64,000 nt of DNA from Gonocerus acuteangulatus (taxonomy: Eukaryota; Arthropoda; Insecta; Hemiptera; Coreidae): contig OX328126.1 of the NCBI GenBank assembly GCA_946811695.1, positions 2,382,771-2,446,770 on the forward strand. The letters run 5' to 3'. Under the pieces are notes generated by a model. The model saw only the letters and a list, made by a program, of their open reading frames with translations, was not told the origin of the DNA and did not search any database. How positions within the stretch are numbered: position 1 is the first letter of the stretch; each line of letters begins with the position of its first letter. This document shows positions 38,379-50,056 of this stretch, in pieces. Both the position numbers and the translations under genes were made by a program.

Positions 38379-41300
38379 GATAATCTCAGTTCTGAGTATA
38401 CCGTGGGAAAGATGAGAGATAATCTCAGTTCTGAGTATACCGCGGGAAAGATGAGAGATAATCTCAGTTCTGAGTACACCGCGGGAAAGATGAGAGATAA
38501 TGTCAGTTCTGAGTATACCGTGGGAAAGATGAGAGATAATCTCAGTTCTGAGTATACCGAGGGAAAGATGAGAGATAATCTCAGTTCTGAGTATACCGCG
38601 GGAAAGATGAGAGATAATCTCAGTTCTGAGTATACCGAGGGAAAGATGAGAGACAATCTCAGTTCTGAGTATACCGAGGGAAAGATGAGAGACAATCTCA
38701 GTTCTGAGTATACCGAGGGAAAGATGAGAGATAATCTCAGTTCTGAGTATACCGTGGGAAAGATGAGAGATAATCTCAGTTCTGAGTATACCGAGGGAAA
38801 GATGAGAGATAATCTCAGTTCTGAGTATACCGTGGGAAAGATGAGAGATAATCTCAGTTCTGAGTATACCGTGGGAAAGATGAGAGATAATCTCAGTTCT
38901 GAGTATACCGTGGGAAAGATGAGAGACAATCTCAGTTCTGAGTATACCGTGGGAAAGATGAGAGACAATCTCAGTTCTGAGTATACCGAGGGAAAGATGA
39001 GAGACAATCTCAGTTCTGAGTATACCGAGGGAAAGATGAGAGATAATCTCAGTTCTGAGTATACCGTGGGAAAGATGAGAGATAATCTCAGTTCTGAGTA
39101 TACCGAGGGAAAGATGAGAGATAATCTCAGTTCTGAGTATACCGTGGGAAAGATGAGAGATAATCTCAGTTCTGAGTATACCGAGGGAAAGATGAGAGAT
39201 AATCTCAGTTCTGAGTATACCGTGGGAAAGATGAGAGATAATCTCAGTTCTGAGTATACCGAGGGAAAGATGAGAGATAATCTCAGTTCTGAGTATACCG
39301 TGGGAAAGATGAGAGATAATCTCAGTTCTGAGTATACCGTGGGAAAGATGAGAGATAATCTCAGTTCTGAGTATACTGTGGGAAAGATGAGAGATAATCT
39401 CAGTTCTGAGTATACCGAGGGAAAGATGAGAGATAATCTCAGTTCTGAGTATACCGTGGGAAAGATGAGAGATAATCTCAGTTCTGAGTATACCGAGGGA
39501 AAGATGAGAGATAATCTCAGTTCTGAGTATACCGTGGGAAAGATGAGAGATAATCTCAGTTCTGAGTATACCGAGGGAAAGATGAGAGATAATCTCAGTT
39601 CTGAGTATACCGTGGGAAAGATGAGAGATAATCTCAGTTCTGAGTATACCGAGGGAAAGATGAGAGATAATCTCAGTTCTGAGTATACCGTGGGAAAGAT
39701 GAGAGATAATCTCAGTTCTGAGTATACCGAGGGAAAGATGAGAGACAATCTCAGTTCTGAGTATACCGTGGGAAAGATGAGAGACAATCTCAGTTCTGAG
39801 TATACCGAGGGAAAGATGAGAGACAATCTCAGTTCTGAGTATACCGAGGGAAAGATGAGAGACAATCTCAGTTCTGAGTATACCGAGGGAAAGATGAGAG
39901 ATAATCTCAGTTCTGAGTATACCGTGGGAAAGATGAGAGATAATCTCAGTTCTGAGTATACCGAGGGAAAGATGAGAGATAATCTCAGTTCTGAGTATAC
40001 CGTGGGAAAGATGAGAGATAATCTCAGTTCTGAGTATACCGTGGGAAAGATGAGAGATAATCTCAGTTCTGAGTATACCGTGGGAAAGATGAGAGACAAT
40101 CTCAGTTCTGAGTATACCGTGGGAAAGATGAGAGACAATCTCAGTTCTGAGTATACCGAGGGAAAGATGAGAGACAATCTCAGTTCTGAGTATACCGAGG
40201 GAAAGATGAGAGATAATCTCAGTTCTGAGTATACCGTGGGAAAGATGAGAGATAATCTCAGTTCTGAGTATACCGAGGGAAAGATGAGAGATAATCTCAG
40301 TTCTGAGTATACCGTGGGAAAGATGAGAGATAATCTCAGTTCTGAGTATACCGTGGGAAAGATGAGAGATAATCTCAGTTCTGAGTATACCGAGGGAAAG
40401 ATGAGAGATAATCTCAGTTCTGAGTATACCGTGGGAAAGATGAGAGATAATCTCAGTTCTGAGTATACCGAGGGAAAGATGAGAGATAATCTCAGTTCTG
40501 AGTATACCGTGGGAAAGATGAGAGATAATCTCAGTTCTGAGTATACCGTGGGAAAGATGAGAGATAATCTCAGTTCTGAGTATACCGTGGGAAAGATGAG
40601 AGATAATCTCAGTTCTGAGTATACCGAGGGAAAGATGAGAGATAATCTCAGTTCTGAGTATACCGTGGGAAAGATGAGAGATAATCTCAGTTCTGAGTAT
40701 ACCGAGGGAAATATGAGAGATAATCTCAGTTCTGAGTATACCGAGGGAAATATGAGAGATAATCTCAGTTCTGAGTATACCGAGGGAAATATGAGAGATA
40801 ATCTCAGTTCTGAGTATACCGAGGGAAAGATGAGAGATAATCTCAGTTCTGAGTATACCGAGGGAAAGATGAGAGATAATCTCAGTTCTGAGTATACCGT
40901 GGGAAATATGAGAGATAATCTCAGTTCTGAGTATACCGTGGGAAAGATGAGAGATAATCTCAGTTCTGAGTATACCGTGGGAAAGATGAGAGATAATCTC
41001 AGTTCTGAGTATACCGAGGGAAAGATGAGAGATAATCTCAGTTCTGAGTATACCGTGGGAAATATGAGAGATAATCTCAGTTCTGAGTATACCGTGGGAA
41101 AGATGAGAGATAATCTCAGTTCTGAGTATACCGTGGGAAAGACGAGAGATAATCTCAGTTCTGAGTATACCGTGGGAAAGACGAGAGATAATCTCAGTTC
41201 TGAGTATACCGTGGGAAAGATGAGAGATAATCTCAGTTCTGAGTATACCGAGGGAAAGATGAGAGATAATCTCAGTTCTGAGTATACCGTGGGAAAGATG

Positions 41301-41453
41301 AGAGATAATCTCAGTTCTGAGTATACCGAGGGAAAGATGAGAGACAATCTCAGTTCTGAGTATACCGAGGGAAAGATGAGAGATAATCTCAGTTCTGAGT
41401 ATACCGTGGGAAAGATGAGAGATAATCTCAGTTCTGAGTATACCGAGGGAAAG
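38379..41453. repeat. 39-bp minisatellite C, about 79 copies, open on both strands
   Basis: The unit is GATAATCTCAGTTCTGAGTA plus TACCGTGGGAAAGATGAGA. Copies differ at one codon (GTG/GAG/GCG), at GAT/GAC and at AAG/AAT. Because of the period the array is fully open: 1051 codons on plus (with an ATG at 38325 in the 84-bp array) and 1035 on minus. The translated 13-mer on plus is MRDNLSSEYTVGK. Substitutions that would create stops are absent, but with so few variants this is weak evidence for coding. I treat it as a minisatellite. Confidence 0.95.
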
Positions 41454-41459
41454 GTAATT

Positions 41460-42290
41460 GAATTCAGCAACTTTTGTTAGATTTGTCAGTTAGGAGGAAT
41501 TTCATTGTAACAGTAGCGATTTTTGAAAAGTTGTCGCTAATTATTAGTTTTTATTCAATTCTACTTATGAAATTGATATTGCGGTTTGAATGAGATAATT
41601 GTGAACATTGAATGTGCGTTACACATAAAGACAATTTAATCCTGATTCTTAATATGTAATGAATCGTCAAAATAAAATGTTTACAAGCAGAGGAAATTGA
41701 AGTTGTACTACAAAAAACATTTTTTTTTTTGTGTAAAGAACCTTTACAAGATCATATATTTGAAACGGAGTGAGATATAAATGTTTGGTTGGTAGTGTTG
41801 AAACCATTTGTCTATGTTTACCACCTCAAGGATTCTCATTCTCCTCCAATACATCCTGTATATCCTTCCTCAAGTATCCTTTCACTAATGCAGAAATGTT
41901 GTTTTTCCAGGTTTATAAGTGAACAATATGTAAGGCATACGCTCAGAAAGTAAAAGTTTGTGCGTACGTTTTTGAATTTATGATTAATGCGCATATACTT
42001 AAACGGCAATGCGAATTTATAAAGTTTTTGTAACTTTAAAATTAGGGTTATGTTATTCGCTGCATACATATGATATTTATGATAATAAAGCCTTTCTTGT
42101 CACCAAGAGGTTTAAACCTTTTTACGAGTCGAGTTTCTTGTCAATTAGGCTACTACCAGGCGTAGTAGCAGGCGTAGTAGCAGGCGTAGTAGCCGATTTC
42201 CAAGAAATTTACCCGAATGTAAAATGTGACTCATTTGTCAAAAATTGATTCACCGACTCTGTATGCAATTCATTATAATGGGGTTATATT
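41460..42290. other. intergenic; 15-bp triplicate near 42151-42192
   Basis: No gene recognised. A small (GTAGTAGCAGGC)-type repeat with about three copies lies at 42151-42192. A (TA)n run begins at 42295. Confidence 0.5.

Positions 42291-42292
<2 letters not shown>

Positions 42293-42350
<58 letters not shown>
42293..42350. repeat. (TA)n microsatellite
   Basis: TA dinucleotide run. Confidence 0.92.
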
Positions 42351-42357
<7 letters not shown>

Positions 42358-42477
42358 CAATTTTTTTCGACTGGGCCGAACCATAGAGTTGATCAAATTG
42401 TCCGACATAATTTCATGAATTAGGTAACTTTGCCCCTCTGGAACCTCGTGGCCAGACTGATTTTATAATTAGTTATA

Positions 42478-42588
<111 letters not shown>

Positions 42589-42693
42589 CCAAGATTTGTG
42601 ACCTTTATTTATGTACATTTATTTATTTTCATAAATATGGCAAAGGTGCAAATAATAGTACTCCAGATTCTTGCACTATTTTATTTTTGATAT

Positions 42694-42734
42694 GCCCTAC
42701 ATGTTTCGTGGCCTTATGCCACCTCCTCAGGGGC
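42694..42734 (-). ncRNA. hammerhead-like core in left arm (minus strand)
   Basis: Same sequence as in the right arm, read on the minus strand: GCCC, CTGAGGA, GTGGC/GCCAC helix, GAAAC, GTA, GGGC. Confidence 0.5.
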
Positions 42735-42926
42735 CACTAAATCCTAAAAACATTTTTTACAAATTTTTAATACCTTATTTTAGTAAATTTAATAAGAATT
42801 ATACACCGAGTAACATTAAAATTCCTATACTAACCCCTAAACTTTATAACCTCGGTGTATAATTCTTATTAAATTTACTAAAATAAGGTATTAAAAATTT
42901 GTAAAAAATGTTTTTAGGATTTAGTG

Positions 42927-42967
42927 GCCCCTGAGGAGGTGGCATAAGGCCACGAAACATGTAGGGC
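42927..42967 (+). ncRNA. hammerhead-like core in right arm (plus strand)
   Basis: Stem I GCCC (42927-42930) pairs with GGGC (42964-42967). Then follow CTGAGGA (42931-42937), a 5-bp stem II GTGGC/GCCAC, GAAAC (42954-42958) and GTA as cleavage triplet (42961-42963) with a minimal stem III. One extra G after CTGAGGA would bulge at the base of stem II, so activity is uncertain. Confidence 0.5.
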
Positions 42968-43034
42968 GTATCAAAAATAAAATAGTGCAAGAATCTGGAG
43001 TACTATTATTTGGGCCTTTGCCATATTTATGAAA

Positions 43035-43035
<1 letters not shown>

Positions 43036-43084
<49 letters not shown>
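43036..43084. repeat. (TA)n microsatellite, right of the palindrome
   Basis: AT-alternating tract adjoining the right arm. Confidence 0.92.
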
Positions 43085-43092
<8 letters not shown>

Positions 43093-43100
43093 TAAATAGA

Positions 43101-43162
43101 AAGCTTGTATAATAATAAGGAAGTTATGATTTAATTTGGCAGCATGCTAAAAGCGTAGATCA

Positions 43163-43199
<37 letters not shown>

Positions 43200-43399
43200 T
43201 TAAATTATTTCGCTGGGGATTACATGTTTGGTTTGTGATACGATATTTCTCTCCAGTGGTGGAGCGACTTGGAGAGGAGCAACACCGCTTGAGAGAGAAA
43301 CCATCACACACACATACATACATATATATATGCTTCTTGATCTACGCTTTTAGCATGCTGTCAAATTAAATCATAACTTCCTTATTATTATACAAGCTT
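43101..43399. repeat. second inverted repeat, 62-bp arms
   Basis: Left arm 43101-43162 (AAGCTTGTATAATAATAAGG ... GCGTAGATCAA) and right arm 43338-43399 are inverted copies with at most one or two mismatches; the spacer contains a (TA)n run and a unique segment. Probably a MITE or another relic of the same retroelement type as the neighbouring palindrome. Confidence 0.8.
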
Positions 43400-44011
43400 A
43401 CTATTAATTCGAAAATTTATTATTTTGAGAGTGACTTATTATTTTATTAATAAAGATAGATAATTTGTCTCAAGTCATTAGACTTTTAAATAAAAAATTA
43501 ATTCCTAATTACAATAATAAACATTAAGCATTAATTATTGTTTTAATGGTAAAAATATCTCATTAAGGCGACTTTGTAATATACAACGACTGTTTTAAGG
43601 TTTGTGAGAATTGCCAGAATTAATTGACTGGTGTATATAATTAATTTGTACATGATGCCATTAGGTATGTCCAGGTTTTAACATTGATTGTATTCTGTTT
43701 ATGTGTTTCATGGTTAATTGTGTTTGGAATTTAAATTATTTTGTCATTTAGAACTCGATGGTTATTCCTGAGTATTTGCACATTTAGTCTGTTGCGGAAT
43801 TATTCATCTTCCCATTATGTGTCGCAGTGAGTTATCATTGGTTTAATATTTCATAATTAGGCATAGGTAATGAATAAATAGTCATATATATAAATAGTTT
43901 CCGGATATATCCACAGAATATTTTTTTTTATAATAATTAAAATATGACCCTATTAAATACATATGTCCAGTTATCACGCGGAAACTAATAAATTATGGCC
44001 ACGCTTAGTGG
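43400..44011. other. intergenic, no gene seen
   Basis: Unique AT-rich sequence. Confidence 0.45.
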
Positions 44012-44636
44012 AGTCTTATTCCGGGACACATGGCCACGCTTAGTGGAGTCTTATTCCGGGACACATGGCCACGCTTAGTGGAGTCTTATTCCGGGACACA
44101 TTGCCACGCTTAGTGGAGTCTTATTCCGGGACTTATGTCCTGTAGTAATAATTATGGCCACGCTTAGTGGAGTCTTATTCCGGGACTTATGTCCTGTAGG
44201 AATAATTATGGTCACGCTTAGTGGAGTCTTATTCCGGGACTTATGTCCTATAGGAATAATTATGGCCACGCTTACTGGAGTCTTATTCCGGGACTTATGT
44301 CCTGTAGGAATAATTATGGTCACGCTTAGTGGAGTCTTATTCCGGGACTTATGTCCAGTAGGAATAATTATGGCCACGCTTACTGGAGTCTTATTCCGGG
44401 AGTTATGTCCTGTAGGAATAATTATGGCCACGCTTAGTGGAGTCTTATTCCGGGAGTTATGTCCTATAGGAATAATTATGGCCACGCTTACTGGAGTCTT
44501 ATTCCGGGACTTATGTCCTGTAGGAATAATTATGGCCACGCTTAGTGGAGTCTTATTCCGGGACTTATGTCCTGTAGGAATAATTATGGTCACGCTTAGT
44601 GGAGTCTTATTCCGGGACTTATGTCCTATAGGAATA
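44012..44636. repeat. 54-bp minisatellite with short leading units
   Basis: The unit is ATGGCCACGCTTAGTGGAGT plus CTTATTCCGGGACTTATGTC and CTGTAGGAATAATT. The first three units are shorter (about 35 bp, ending GGGACAC), the rest are 54 bp. The period is a multiple of three, giving artefactual frames with an 18-residue repeat on both strands. Confidence 0.93.
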
Positions 44637-45321
44637 ATTTGGAATTTACAGAATATTGAAAACAATTTAATAAATAAAATTGTAATTACTGTAGCTTGTA
44701 TATATCAGGGATTGGGTAAATCTTGGAGGTATAGAAGGTGGTGGAAGAGTCGGGATTTAAAGGTTTCTAGGTTGGTAGAATGGCGGACAGACAGGGGTAA
44801 GGAATTCCATAGCGAGGTGGCACGGGTGACGAATGATTTTTCTAACAATGCAGTACGGTGGGAAGGAATATAATGATCGGAAGGACGAGATCGGGTGTTA
44901 CGGGAGTGAACAGAGGATTTAAATTGAAGAAGTTGAAAATCATAAGAAGGTCTTCGGGATTGAATTACTTGGTAAAGGACTGAGTCGAGGAAGTACTGTC
45001 GACGATAAAGAGGGAATTGCCAATTTAGCTCCTAGTAGAAATGTGATATGTGGGAGTCACTGCGGATCCCGGGGATAAAACCAATGAAACAGTTCATGAG
45101 GCGTTTGAGTTTTGCCTCGAGATCGGCAGAAAGTCCACCGTAGTCTTTAAACAACCATAGTCAAACTGGGGAATAATAGGGAGGAAACAAGGAGTTGACG
45201 GATCTTTGTTGCCAGGAGATGGCGGGAGAGGTCCAGCTGTTTCAGGATAAATATGGATCGATGGGAAATTTGGGAAACATGATTTTTCCAAGAAAGAACA
45301 TGATTTTTTACTGTCAGTTTT
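44637..45321. other. intergenic, no gene seen
   Basis: Unique sequence of higher G content. Short frames on both strands, none with a recognisable domain. Confidence 0.45.
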
Positions 45322-45362
45322 AGCTCCTGATGAGGAGCTGAGTGTGCGAAACTAGTAGAGCT
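45322..45362 (+). ncRNA. hammerhead-ribozyme-like motif
   Basis: Stem I AGCTC (45322-45326) pairs with GAGCT (45358-45362). Core CTGATGA (45327-45333), GAAAC (45348-45352) and cleavage triplet GTA (45355-45357) are all present with correct order and spacing. Stem II (45334-45347) pairs poorly, and AGCTCCT-GATG-AGGAGCT forms a competing perfect hairpin, so it is probably degenerate. Confidence 0.4.
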
Positions 45363-46057
45363 GGGATTAACAAATACATTCCATTAATACACGTCTTTTA
45401 TATGTTGACCGGTGAAAAAAAACACAAATTTGATGAATTAAAATGCTGTTAAAACATTTTTTTTAACTTTTAAGCAATCATAATAGTACATTCTTGGCGT
45501 TTTAAGCGAGGTGAAAAAAAATCTTAGTGTCTACGTTTTCGTGTTAATATGCTTGCGCGTATTCCATTCATAGGTTCTCTAGCTAGCAAAAAGAATGAAA
45601 CCATTTTCAATGTTATATCTGTAACCGTTTTTGAGAAAAGTGGATAAAAATAGTTTTTTTCGGTTTTGGGTACTTAGTATCGTTGGATTCAATTGAAATA
45701 TTTTCGACATGTTTGAAACTCATCTTAACTTAGATATTAAAGTTTGGTTACTTTTAAAGTTAAGGAACTATTCGAGAAAAATAATTTATTAATAGATTTT
45801 TATTATTTTGTGATATTTGTGTATTTTCTTAAATATCTCGATATCGGTTGGAAAATCGTTAATAGTGGAAATTGACCATTGAGAAGAACACTAAATTCTC
45901 TAAACAAAGGTTCTGATGGGGCAATCTCAAGCGGAGAAATAATTGCTTAAAATCCGGAAAGTGTTAGTTTTGTTCTTTTTATCGGGTTTGTGTCTCTGTT
46001 TTGAACTCTATTTTTAATTGGTTGTTTATTATTTTAAATTCCATTTAATATTAAAAT
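45363..46057. other. intergenic, no gene seen
   Basis: Unique AT-rich sequence. Confidence 0.45.
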
Positions 46058-46215
46058 AAGGGTCTCCCGTGGTCTAGTGCCTACCGCCTTAGATTCATAA
46101 GCGGCAGATGATGGGTTCCATTCCCACCGGCTACAGAATTTTCCCATCTCACGGCTCTTTGGGAAAATTCCTCGCTGTACCCTGGACGTCGAAGCGCCGT
46201 AAGAACAAACAACAA
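46058..46215 (+). repeat. tRNA-derived SINE
   Basis: Head GGGTCTCCCGTGGTCTAGTG (box A region), box B-like GGGTTCCATTCCCACC, body with TTTTCCCATCTCACGGCTC, GGGAAAATTCCTCGCTGTAC and CCTGGACGTCGAAGCGCCGT, then A-rich tail (AACAACAACAAAAAAA). Same family as 57248-57412 on the minus strand. Confidence 0.8.
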
Positions 46216-46559
46216 CAAAAAAAAACATTAAAATTAAAACAAGATAAGAAAATGAGAAACGTATTGGTAATAGTGGTTTCCTAGAGGGATCGTTGAGAAG
46301 GCGAGGGAGTTCCGCTTAGAATACTGTCAGTTTTCTCTTGTAGCTTTTAAAATCTTCCTACTCTTTGAGATCGTATTTTATATTTCCCACGAAACATCAA
46401 AACCTACCCATAACTTCATCAATTTCTTTTTTTTTTCTTTTTTTTTTAATTTGATTTTTAAAAGCAATTCAACCACAGGGGTCATTGTTGCCTATTTAAT
46501 TTTATTCGAATGTAATAATTACCCTAAATGAAAATTCAAGGCAGCAATCAGATAATACA
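46216..46559. other. intergenic, no gene seen
   Basis: AT-rich with poly-T runs near 46420-46450. Confidence 0.45.
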
Positions 46560-46566
46560 TCAAAAA

Positions 46567-46640
46567 ATATTTATATACATAGACACACACACAAACATAT
46601 ATATATACATACATACACACATACATACATACACATACAC

Positions 46641-46690
<50 letters not shown>
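46567..46690. repeat. (CA)n/(TA)n microsatellite region
   Basis: Mixed CACACA, CATACATA and TATATA tracts. Confidence 0.9.
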
Positions 46691-46695
<5 letters not shown>

Positions 46696-46887
46696 CATTC
46701 ATAGGTATATATAATTTGAACAGAAATATAATAACTGTAACTATAAAACCTATATATATTTACACAGACACACACATTCACATATGCACATGCATGCAAA
46801 AATGCAAATACTCAAGTATAGAAAACCTTGAGGATAAAAAACATTTCACGCGTCCAAATTACATTATATTCTTATCCTTAAGTCCTA

Positions 46888-46945
46888 TTTTTTTTTTTTT
46901 TTTTTTTTTTACGGCGCATCAACATCTAGGCCATTAGCGCCTTTA
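46888..46945 (-). repeat. SINE tail fragment
   Basis: The minus strand reads GGCGCTAATGGCCTAGATGT then TGATGCGCCGTAAAAAAA, the 3' end of the SINE family with its poly(A). Confidence 0.6.
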
Positions 46946-47719
46946 TCCTTAAGTAAATTAATTATATTTTATAATAGAGATGTGTATCTCTCAATAAGTT
47001 CAACGCTCGCTGGGTTCTCATATATTTCTTTACTAGTGATATGAACGGAACCGCGCTAAGATGACGCAGTTCCAGCGAGTATTTCTATTTGGATGGTCGC
47101 AGGCGTAAAGGAATGATCAGTTAATTTAAAAATTAGAAATATACAAGCTGTAAATCCAATAGTTGTTGATAAGTGCTCTTGTTGTATTGATACAACACAA
47201 CATCTATCTTGATATCTTCATAATATTTATTGATAGGAACATTTATCCAAAATAATACAACGAAAGTACACTTTTTATTGATTCAGATTAAGATACAGAC
47301 CTGTTGGATAGAAGTAGAGAGCAAAGATCGCGAGGATAAACATGCTGAGACTGGGCTACGTCCTTCTTCGACCAAGTCCCATGGCACACTGGCAAGCCGG
47401 CAGATTGGGGGGTGCGCGCGCAATATACCCCTCCCCCCCTCCTTTCCAGTCTTTTCAGGGCTATCAGGAGAAATGTAAGTGGTTGGAAAATAATTTCCCC
47501 CTCGCAAAATTACTTTCGAATTCTATGAGAGCTTTGAAAGGAATTGTATCATATTGTGGTGGAGAGTATGCGCGTTATGAAGAGTAAGTATGTATTGAAA
47601 TGAGACGGGCTGTCCAACGCAGATCTTCCGGGATGTGATGAACGTTGTCCCATGTGCGAAGTGATGTTTTAAATAACCTGAGTCTTGATGTACCTTCTTA
47701 ACTGTATACCGTCACACCG
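46946..47719. other. intergenic, no gene seen
   Basis: Unique; a GC-rich patch at 47390-47450 with a GCGCGCGC run. Frames on both strands look random. Confidence 0.45.
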
Positions 47720-47720
47720 G

Positions 47721-48796
47721 GATTGTTAAACCCTAGTGTGTATAGAGGTAAAGCCATCGGGGACCAAGCATACAGGCTGCTAGGATTGCTAACACCTGAC
47801 AGAGTCACTAAGCTGACCCCTTAGGGATTGTTAAACCCTAGTGTGTATAGAGGTAAAGCCATCGGGGATCAAGCATACAGGCTGCTAGGATTGCTAACAC
47901 CTGACAGAGACACTAAGCTGACCCCTTAGGGATTGTTAAACCCTAGTGTGTATAGAGGTAAAGCCATCGGGGACCAAGCATACAGGCTGCTAGGATTGCT
48001 AACACCTGACAGAGTCACTAAGCTGACCCCTTAGGGATTGTTAAACCCTAGTGTCTATAGAGGTATAGCCATCGGGGATCAAGCATACAGGCTGCTAGGA
48101 TTGCTAACACCTGACAGAGCCACTAAGCTGACCCCTTAGGGATTGTTAAACCCTAGTGTGTATAGAGGTATAGCAATCGGGGATGAAGCATACAGGCTGC
48201 TAGGATTGCTAACACCTGACAGAGCCACTAAGCTGACCCCTTAGGGATTGTTAAACCATAGTGTGTATAGAGGTATAGCCATCGGGGATCAAGCATACAG
48301 GCTGCTAGGATTGCTAACACCTGACAGAGCCACTAAGCTGACCCCTTAGGGATTGTTAAACCCTAGTGTGTATAGAGGTATAGCAATCGGGGATGAAGCA
48401 TACAGGCTGCTAGGATTGCTAACACCTGACAGAGTCACTAAGCTGAGCCCTTAGGGATTGTTAAACCCTAGCGTGTATACAGGTATAGCCATCGGGGATG
48501 AAGCATACGGGCTGCTAGGATTGCTTACACCTGACAGAGCCACTAAGCTGACCCCTTAGGGATTGTTAAACCCTAGTGTGTATAGAGGTATAGCCATCGG
48601 GGATGAAGCATACAGGCTGCTAGGATTGCTTACACCTGACAGAGACACTAAGCTGACCCCTTAGGGATTTTTAAACCCTAGTGTGTATAGAGGTATAGCC
48701 ATCGGGGATGAAGCATACAGGCTGCTAGGATTGCTAACACCTGACAGAGCCACTAAGCTGACCCCTTGGGATTGTTAAACCCTAGTGTGTATAGAG
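47721..48796. repeat. 105-bp tandem array, about 10 copies
   Basis: The unit begins GATTGTTAAACCCTAGTGTG and includes CATCGGGGATCAAGCATACA and CACCTGACAGAGCCACTAAG. Starts 47721 and 47826 give the period; copies differ by scattered substitutions. Confidence 0.93.
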
Positions 48797-49310
48797 TGTC
48801 TCAGAGACAGCAGAAATACAGGCCAAATGCCAAAGGATGTTTTTGGATATGTTTCTTAAGAGGTTTATTGAGCTTAAAGAGGCTGACTCCAAAAAGCTTG
48901 AGCTCGGCTAATAGTCTCAGTTAAAGCCAATAAGATGGCCCTATTAGTACAGTTGTATAAATTCTGGGGGGCGTTATTTATTTTAGATCGATGACAAGAT
49001 CTAGGAGTGGTGACTCGTAGTTTTTCCTATTCCTTCCCTACAAAAACGGTCAATGATCGAAGGGGCATAAGATTTATTTTCAAACTGCTGAAAGGCAGGA
49101 AAATGGTATAGAAGATGTTGTATAAGGTCATAACGACCTCTCCCACCAAGAGAGCAGGTTATGTTGAGTCAGTGTTTGTTTACTAGTGTTTGAATAAACT
49201 CATGTATATTGTAAATGATCCAATAAATATGTATTTATGAAACAGTGAGGTTTCTATGAACTTATAACAGAAGGAACGATGAGTGCCACCGAGACAGGAT
49301 TGCTGTGACC
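48797..49310. other. intergenic, possibly the 3' part of the Ty3/gypsy remnant
   Basis: No coding motif seen. It lies beyond the degraded RT region of the element on the minus strand; LTR ends were not identified. Confidence 0.35.
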
Positions 49311-49349
49311 TCATTTCACAGCTACAGGGCGAGTAAATCTAGCCCACCC

Positions 49350-50056
49350 CTCACGTCTGTGGAGATGCTCGTCCTGGACGACAGTTAGCGGTTCTAAGGT
49401 TAAATCCTAGGAACTTGAAACTGTAGCGCCACTGAGATGGTGTAGAGTGTCGTCTAAGCGGGGCAGTGGATACTTCGCCCCTTGCGTGGCTCCATTCAGC
49501 TTCCTATAGTCGGCACCCACTCGACAGTGACCCCGCCATCGAGACAGCCCACAGGGTAGTGCTGAATGGTGAAGAACTTGGTAACACTATGCCCCGTTTT
49601 AAAAGAGTCTGCAGCTCCTCAGAAATAGCTCCCTGGAGGGCCTAGGTTATCTCCTTCACGTAGATCGCCCGATCTTCTTTTAGGCGAATTTCGTGGCGTG
49701 TCCTCCCGGTCGCGCTAAGAGAATCGCCTTCTCGATGGAAGATGTCTTCCAGCTCAGTTACTAGTTCTCTTCCGCTACGTTAATGGCCCACACTCTGGGT
49801 CGAGACTCGTCATCGCTGCCAGTGCAAGAAGAGTAACTCGAATGTCCTATCTTCATTTCCCATTTTCCATTGACAGTTTCTATCGTTCCCGCAAGTACAG
49901 TAAGGGTGTCGCAGCCGAGGATTCTCTAGTACTCGTGAGGCATTTTGATGACCACATGTGCTGTCACCGCTTCACGTTCACACCCGCACAATGACGTCAG
50001 AACCTCAATTTCTTCTGCTATCTCGCAGTTGCCTCCCAACGTCAGTAACTTGCAGC
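49350..50056 (-). pseudogene. Ty3/gypsy protease-RT fragment
   Basis: Degenerate pol. The RT motif VDYRKLNxxTxxxxYPLPRxDDxLxxLxG is clear in one minus-strand frame (GADYRKLNGATQGAKYPLPR), after PSSSPF in another, so at least one frameshift lies between. The rest of RT, RNase H and integrase are absent. Confidence 0.8.

Larger units (their letters stand above)
42620..43041. mobile_element. large palindrome: 191-bp inverted arms, 40-bp spacer, hammerhead-like cores
   Basis: Left arm 42620-42810 and right arm 42851-43041 are inverted copies with only a few mismatches (for example GGTGCAAATAATAG against GGCCCAAATAATAG, and GGGCATATC against GGGCGTATC). Each arm contains one hammerhead-like core and both flanks are (TA)n. 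Inverted terminal repeats with hammerhead ribozymes and AT-rich targets are known for Penelope-like elements; here no reverse transcriptase lies between the arms, so this would be an inverted-repeat remnant or a non-autonomous relative. Confidence 0.85.

Noticed and set aside
42009..42248. 79-codon frame containing AGVVAGVVAG
   Set aside because: Arises from a small 15-bp repeat; no family or gene context.
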